Shown here: positions 59,035 through 64,000 of the stretch, in pieces | Position numbering within the stretch: position 1 is the stretch's first letter | Layout of the letters: each line of letters opens with the position of its first letter | NCBI GenBank assembly: GCA_010279815.1 | Contig: QEOQ01000253.1 | Coordinates: forward strand, 1,243,681-1,307,680 | Length of the DNA stretch: 64,000 nt | Origin: Brachionus plicatilis | Lineage: Eukaryota; Rotifera; Eurotatoria; Ploima; Brachionidae | Direction: 5' to 3' | Notes under the pieces: model-generated | The model's input: only the letters and a program-made list of their open reading frames with translations | Database searches by the model: none | Told to the model about the DNA's origin: nothing | Position numbers and translations under genes: made by a program

Positions 59035-60462
59035 ATGATTTTTTTTATGGTACCCATTTCAAAAGATTACCTTGAAAAACTTAGTGTACAAGAGCTCGTA
59101 CACTTAATAAAGACACAAAATGGGTCTTTTGAGAATGAATTCCAGAAATTAGATGACGACAGCGAATTGGTAAGCTGTACAGAAGCCGAACAAATGGAAT
59201 GGCTTCAAAATGTTCAAAATTCAGGAAAACCTAAGAAGATGCTTATTGAGCTACTTTTCAAAAGAGCTGAGCTATTGGCCAGTATCAAAAAGATGAAAAT
59301 AGAAGAAGATAGTTTTAGGAATATAAATCAATCAAAACAAAGTGAGGAAGGAGCAAAAAGCACCCTTCAAGAAATGGCCACTTCATCGAAAACTTTAATA
59401 CATGAAAATGTATTACAAGAAAACGTAGGATTCGGACTTAGGGAAACACGAATCATAAATTTTAAAGTCGACGATATACCAAAATTAAATGGAAACGATA
59501 GAGATAAAGTAGATGAATGGATATACCTAGTAGAAACTGAGGCTAGGACCCAAGGAATTATTAGAAGTAGGCTAATAGATTGCGTTACAAAACTCCTAAG
59601 AGGAAACGCATTACAAATGCTTAGAAACATGCAAAAAAGAGATGAATCAGTTACGTGGGAAAAATTTAAAAATCAATTATTAGCAACCCTGAAACCAGCT
59701 GATGTTCAGAGAGGGCTAAGATCTGAGCTAAAAAGTATTAAATTAACGTCAAATTTTGAGGACAACATAATGAAATTCCAGACAATTGCAAACAAAATAG
59801 ATAAGATAGATGAGTTCGAATTAGTCTGGTTCTTTCTTGAAGCCCTTGACCCAAGAGTTAGGGCCGAGTTAGAGAGTAAAAATGTAGAAACGCTAAATGA
59901 TGCAATCCGGCATGCAAGAGTTTTTACAAAAGGATTGGGCAATTTTTGCAAACCCACGATTGTCAACTATTCAAGACAAAAAAATTTTTATAATAAGGAT
60001 TCTTTTATGAAACCATCCATAAATGGAAAAGAATATGTATCAAAATTTAGAGGTCAGAAATTTGACCACAATGGAAAAGAAAAATTTGGAAGCCAGAATG
60101 AGCTGAAGAAAAACTTAATATGCTTCGGATGCAAAAAACCAGGTCATAAAATTTCACAATGTAGGCTAAATAACAATAACAATAACTATAAGCAATATCG
60201 TAATACAAGAAGGGTTAATATGGTTGAGGAAGTTAACAATGATTCAGACAATCGGAAAGAAAATCCAGAATATGTGTACACATGTGATACAGGGAACCTT
60301 TTATATATATCAGCAACTATAGATGGTATAACACTAACTATGGCACTTGATAGTGGATGTACAACATCAACGTCCATACATCAACATTTTTATCTTTTTT
60401 ATTTTTTTATCAACATTCACTTCAATATATTAAACTTATCATATCATTGGCCACATGTTTAA
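59035..60462 (+). CDS. Retrotransposon gag with zinc knuckle and truncated protease
   Basis: Uninterrupted frame of 475 residues. A central gag domain is recognisable (GNDRDKVDEWIYLVETEA, WEKFKNQLLATLKP, FFLEALDPRVRAELES), as in Ty3/gypsy-type elements. A CCHC zinc knuckle CFGCKKPGHKISQC follows an Asn/Lys-rich linker. The frame then enters an aspartic protease start, MALDSGCTTS, with the catalytic DSG, and leaves retrotransposon sequence for an unrelated hydrophobic tail after about residue 448. The ATG at 59035 or the one at 59050 could be used. No stop within gag, so the copy is recent or under weak decay. Confidence 0.85.
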   Translation: MIFFMVPISKDYLEKLSVQELVHLIKTQNGSFENEFQKLDDDSELVSCTEAEQMEWLQNVQNSGKPKKMLIELLFKRAELLASIKKMKIEEDSFRNINQSKQSEEGAKSTLQEMATSSKTLIHENVLQENVGFGLRETRIINFKVDDIPKLNGNDRDKVDEWIYLVETEARTQGIIRSRLIDCVTKLLRGNALQMLRNMQKRDESVTWEKFKNQLLATLKPADVQRGLRSELKSIKLTSNFEDNIMKFQTIANKIDKIDEFELVWFFLEALDPRVRAELESKNVETLNDAIRHARVFTKGLGNFCKPTIVNYSRQKNFYNKDSFMKPSINGKEYVSKFRGQKFDHNGKEKFGSQNELKKNLICFGCKKPGHKISQCRLNNNNNNYKQYRNTRRVNMVEEVNNDSDNRKENPEYVYTCDTGNLLYISATIDGITLTMALDSGCTTSTSIHQHFYLFYFFINIHFNILNLSYHWPHV

Positions 60463-60541
60463 GTATTGAACAATTCAGGATAGAAAGAAAAAAAATATTT
60501 TTTAATTTTAAGGAGCTGTAGCCCGACACAAATAAAAAAAT
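60445..60541 (+). repeat. LINE-type 3' tail, copy 4
   Basis: aaggagctgtagcccgacac then aaataaa at 60510-60536 matches the other tails. The preceding block (catgtttaagtattgaac, about 60453) also resembles one beside copy 3, though in the opposite relative orientation. Confidence 0.45.
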
Positions 60542-61799
60542 TATAAAACAATAATTCAAATTTTTCAAAAAAAATATATTTGATCTAAATTTTTATCATT
60601 ATTTTGCTGAAAAAATTATGGCGAATTGAAGTTTCAAATTTTAAGATCAAAACGATCATTTTAGATTAAAAAAATTTAATAAACCTAATTATTTTGATAA
60701 TTTTAAATTTTAAAATACCGAAAGCCGAAAATTAAACAAATCGTAACGATCCGGCCTGCCGTTCAACTGTAACTTTGGCGTCCCATACCGTCCGACCTGT
60801 AAGACCTAAACGGCGATGTAGTCAGTCCCTTTTTTTGAATAAATTAGAAGGGACTGACTGGCCGTTTAGGTCTGACAGGTCGGATGGACTTAATCGGTCG
60901 GACGGCTTGGGACGCCAAAGCTACCGTTGGACGGTCGGCCGGAGCGTTAGCGTTACGATTTTATTAGAGCCGCTGTATGCATAAATAAAATAAATAATTT
61001 AAGAATGATAATTAAGAAATGAATTGAATCAACATCAAAAATAAATAAGAGTTAAATGAGTCTTATCTGTTTTTTTACCAGTGCGGTCACTACCAGTTTT
61101 TTAACCAGAAAAAGGTAAAATTAAAAAAACTTATAATGAAGAAAAAAATAAAGTTTTTGTTAAAAATTTAAATCAAAATATAGCATATAGAATCATCTAT
61201 TTATGTGATCTTGAGTGGTTTAGTTTAAAAAATTTTCTCACCTCCATAAAATATGCCAGATTCTGTAAGGACAAGAGCTTCTCCAAGAGCGTTTTAAGAG
61301 GTACTGTTTGAAGTTAAAAAAGTTTTTTTTTTCAGAATATGGCTGATTTTATGAGGCAAAGATAGTCATTATTTTGTTTAATTTTAATTCATCTAAAATT
61401 TTACAATTTTATTATGATTGACTTAATTGATTTAAAATGATCGAGTTGAAGTAAATTTAAAAAAAAATTACTTCAATAGTCTTAGTAATAAAAAATCATG
61501 TTTAATTTTATAATTTTTAAAATAATAATAAATATTTTTGCATTAAGTGAGACACTCTCTTAAGATAGTTAAAGTCTATAAATTCTTTTATATTTTTAAT
61601 TTAAATAAGTTTATAAAAAAAATGGTTTCAACCAAAGTCTGAAAGAAGGACTTAGAAAAAATTCAAAAAAATCTTTCAAACATAATTATTTAATTAATTG
61701 ATTAAATTAATTTATTATTTAAAATATCTATTTTTAAAATAAAATTATTTTTTATACTAAATAAAAACAACTAGCATATTCTTAGTTATCATAATACAT
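60463..61799. other. Spacer between the LTR fragment and asparagine synthetase
   Basis: Holds the LINE-type tail and a GC-rich foldback (60738-60961). The rest is AT-rich; nothing else recognised. Confidence 0.55.
60738..60961. mobile_element. GC-rich foldback element, 224 bp
   Basis: Arms begin aaatcgtaacg and end cgttacgattt. Shared inverted blocks are ctttggcgtccca, ccgtccgacc, agacctaaacggc and agtcagtccctt around a short AT loop at 60830-60848. The left arm lacks about 25 bp present in the right arm. Balanced base composition contrasts sharply with the AT-rich flanks. Non-coding; probable MITE that arrived from elsewhere or is maintained by inverted-repeat structure. No target duplication identified. 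Confidence 0.75.
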
Positions 61800-63497
61800 T
61801 TAGGCTTCAACTTGTTTAATGTCATGTCGACTATCGTAATGGTTAAGAGTTCTTGCAGATGGATCGATCACATTTCCGCACCATCTGGGCAACCACATGT
61901 ATGGAGTGAAATGATCACAATCAGGAAACAACTCGGCAAATATTTCCCTATAGAAATAAGCTTCTTTGGTCAATGGTGTATTGAGCGGGTATTTGCGTGG
62001 TGCGCCGATCAAATCTTCGTCTTTTACCAACGGGTTTATGTGTTCTTGCAAATGTTCGAACAAAGACTTTTTTTTGGACGCTACACCATCTGAAAAGGCT
62101 TCTTTAGGCCTCCATAAAATATCACTGGGAATGATGTCTAGGCCGTCGAACGCCTTTCTTAGCAAATACTTCTCACATCTGTCCTTAGTCGGAATTTTAT
62201 CTTTTCTCGATATCGACAAGTAATACGATGAAAAAAAGTGGTCCAAAAATGGCACTCTTAGTTCCAAACCGTGTGCAGCAGTTGTACGATCAGCTCGGCA
62301 AACGTCAAACAAGTACAAGTCATTACAAATACGAAGGCTCTCGTCATGAGCTGCATTCTCATTCGGTGCCTTATAAAAGTAAATATAGCCTTGGCAAACT
62401 TCATCGCTTCCTTCTCCCGAAAAAATGACCACAGTGTCAGTATTTTCCTTTATATATTTGCTTATCAAATACATTCCAATCGAAGCTCTAATTGTAGTCA
62501 CGTCAAACGACTCCAAGGCTTTGATCACATCTCTAATTGATTCAATAGCATCTTGGGCTGTGAATATAATTTCATGGTGTTCAGTGTTCAGTTGTTTGGC
62601 AACTCTTCTCGCAGCCAAAATGTCTGGACTCTCGTGGCTCATTCCAATTGAAAAAGTTTGAATCGGGTAGTTGATGCCAGCTTTGCGGGCCTCGTGAACC
62701 ATTAGGCCCGTGATTAGACTTGAATCTAATCCGCCTGATAGCAGACAGCCCATTCTTCTTTGTGACATGAGCCTCATTTTTACCGAGTTGGTCAGAGCAT
62801 TTCTAATATTTTCCAAAACATTATCCATCAATTTCACGCTGACGTCATAAGCAGGCAACTGTGTGATTTCATGAAATTTAAACTTTCGTTCGTATCTAAC
62901 TTTTCTGTCATTGTTGGCAGCTAAATGAAGCGAGTATTCCTCGAAAGTGCCTGGCTCAACAAATTCAATTTTAAATTTGGCACCCTGGACCAGTTTCAGA
63001 TTCAGCAGTCCTTTGGCTTCGGAGCAAATTCCCAGAGTTCCATTTTCGGTCAGAAGTTTGAAAGCAGGACGCACTCCATACGAGTCTCTACCGCAATACA
63101 ACTTGTTCTCCTTGGTGTCCAAAAGAATGAAGGCAAAAACACCATAGAGATTTTTGCACATGAAATCAATGCCACCCTTATTGTACAAATGGATCAAAGA
63201 CTCGCCATCACAGTTGGTCAAGTAGTCAAAATTGTATTTGGCTTGTAGTTGCTTGTAGTTGTAAATTTCTCCATTGTAGATCATCCAAATATGCGGCATG
63301 CTGACCAAACGAATGGGCTGCATTCCGTTCAGGTCGTCTACAATTGCCAATCTGTGAAAGCCGAATGCACAGTTTTGAAAGTGGTTCACATTTTCAAAAC
63401 GAAAACAGTCCGGTCCCCGGTGCGCTATTTTAAAACAGCATTGAACTTGCTCGTGACAATCCACGTCCGAGCCAAATATGCCCCATATACCACACAT
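61800..63497 (-). CDS. ASNS: Asparagine synthetase (glutamine-hydrolysing)
   Basis: Makes asparagine from aspartate, ATP and glutamine in the cytosol. Single exon, 565 residues (human ASNS 561). It begins MCGIWGIFGSD, so Cys2 is the glutaminase nucleophile after Met removal. The class II amidotransferase domain shows HRGPDC, FGFHRLAIVD, IYNGEIYNY and CDGESL. The synthetase domain has the pyrophosphate loop LLSGGLDSSLITG, TFSIGM, FSGEGSDE and ELRVPFLDH. No disruption. An intronless copy is noteworthy because vertebrate ASNS has many introns, but several genes in this window are intronless. The eukaryotic type is clear from length and the YMWLPRW tail. Confidence 0.97.
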   Translation of the reverse strand: MCGIWGIFGSDVDCHEQVQCCFKIAHRGPDCFRFENVNHFQNCAFGFHRLAIVDDLNGMQPIRLVSMPHIWMIYNGEIYNYKQLQAKYNFDYLTNCDGESLIHLYNKGGIDFMCKNLYGVFAFILLDTKENKLYCGRDSYGVRPAFKLLTENGTLGICSEAKGLLNLKLVQGAKFKIEFVEPGTFEEYSLHLAANNDRKVRYERKFKFHEITQLPAYDVSVKLMDNVLENIRNALTNSVKMRLMSQRRMGCLLSGGLDSSLITGLMVHEARKAGINYPIQTFSIGMSHESPDILAARRVAKQLNTEHHEIIFTAQDAIESIRDVIKALESFDVTTIRASIGMYLISKYIKENTDTVVIFSGEGSDEVCQGYIYFYKAPNENAAHDESLRICNDLYLFDVCRADRTTAAHGLELRVPFLDHFFSSYYLSISRKDKIPTKDRCEKYLLRKAFDGLDIIPSDILWRPKEAFSDGVASKKKSLFEHLQEHINPLVKDEDLIGAPRKYPLNTPLTKEAYFYREIFAELFPDCDHFTPYMWLPRWCGNVIDPSARTLNHYDSRHDIKQVEA

Positions 63498-64000
63498 TTT
63501 GCTATTTATCTTAAAATTTTAGTCTATCAGATGAAAAAAATGACATCTATTTATACTTAACATTTCTATGCTGAAATTTAGTTAAGAAAAATGTACCATT
63601 GAATGAATGGTAGCACGCATGCTAAACGTGAATTTAAATTTAAATTTTCACAACGGTTCAAGAATTGTTTGATTTGAAATTTTTAAAATAGATGATGAAA
63701 CTAGATATTGAATTAAGCAAATATTTAAATAGTCTAATAGAGGAAAGAGTTCAAATAAATGTAATAAAAACTTAAGCTTTTGTTGAATATTTAATTTGTC
63801 TGGTTCCAAAAAACGTGAGTCTACAAGACGCTTTGCTTAATTAAAACTTTTTATTACTTAAACCTAGATGCTAGAAGAGTTAATTTTGTAAAAATCGATA
63901 TTATACTCCATTATGTTTATTATATCCAGGTAGTAATTTTATTAAACAGCATGCAAATTTTTGTCAAGGTGCTTAAGAATTTGCTATTTGGTACTGACAT
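63498..64000. other. Promoter side of asparagine synthetase
   Basis: AT-rich upstream region. I see no gene and no convincing amino-acid-response element. Confidence 0.5.

Larger units (their letters stand above)
58740..60379 (+). mobile_element. 5' fragment of an LTR retrotransposon (Ty3/gypsy-like gag)
   Basis: LTR, primer-binding site, gag and the beginning of the protease are collinear, then homology stops at about 60377. No reverse transcriptase, integrase or 3' LTR follows; a LINE-type tail begins about 70 bp later. The copy is broken and cannot be autonomous. The break lies between two copies of acatcaac (60363 and 60380). Confidence 0.8.

Noticed and set aside
62844..62851. TGACGTCA site near the asparagine synthetase start region
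   Set aside because: It is inside the coding sequence and explained by conserved codons; not treated as regulatory.
61812..63560. Several plus-strand frames of 66-107 codons over the asparagine synthetase gene
   Set aside because: Antisense shadows of a strongly conserved minus-strand coding region; no family motifs.

Overview
The window is a piece of an animal nuclear genome that is extremely AT-rich in introns and spacers. Coding exons stand out by composition. Most introns are about 45-65 nt and only a few exceed 1 kb. The gene set (DGK theta, SNX17, RNF217, TMEM237, NWD-type STAND ATPase, tetraspanin, WAP protein) is metazoan. Very AT-rich DNA with tiny introns, many LINE relics and foldback elements would suit a monogonont rotifer such as Brachionus; that assignment is inference. 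I reconstructed the spliced genes by hand from GT-AG borders, reading-frame continuity and family motifs, and each model closes in frame.

Layout. 53-6663 (+): 3' part of diacylglycerol kinase theta. 6664-10359: spacer with two foldback repeats. 10360-11607 (+): tartrate-resistant purple acid phosphatase. 12373-13203: 5'-truncated LINE with a 19-bp target duplication. 13477-15520 (-): SNX17. 15906-16187 (-): ZNF706-like protein. 19567-23598 (+): RBR ubiquitin ligase RNF217. 23844-24833 (+): TRMT10-type tRNA m1G9 methyltransferase. 27138-27538 (-): WAP-domain protein. 27775-28125 (-): small secreted protein. 28544-38876 (-): an 11-exon NACHT/WD-repeat protein. 42003-42704 (-): tetraspanin. 45983-47113 (+): nucleoside hydrolase. 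48450-49807 (-): ciliary transition-zone protein TMEM237. 56609-58394 (+): a two-exon protein with two GLEBS-like motifs followed by a RING finger. 58740-60379 (+): LTR, primer-binding site, gag and the start of a protease from a broken LTR retrotransposon. 61800-63497 (-): asparagine synthetase.

The genes are ordinary, independently transcribed loci of unrelated function; I see no operon-like cluster. Mobile DNA fills the spacers: two hAT-like MITEs with exact 8-bp target duplications, several foldback elements, a LINE with its target duplication, a four-copy LINE-type 3' tail, and LINE relics. The most novel item is the 222-aa gene at 56609-58394. Its architecture (tandem NUP98-type GLEBS-like motifs plus an RNF4-like RING) predicts a ubiquitin ligase that docks on RAE1/GLE2, a combination I do not know from described proteins. 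I saw no tRNA, rRNA or CRISPR array.
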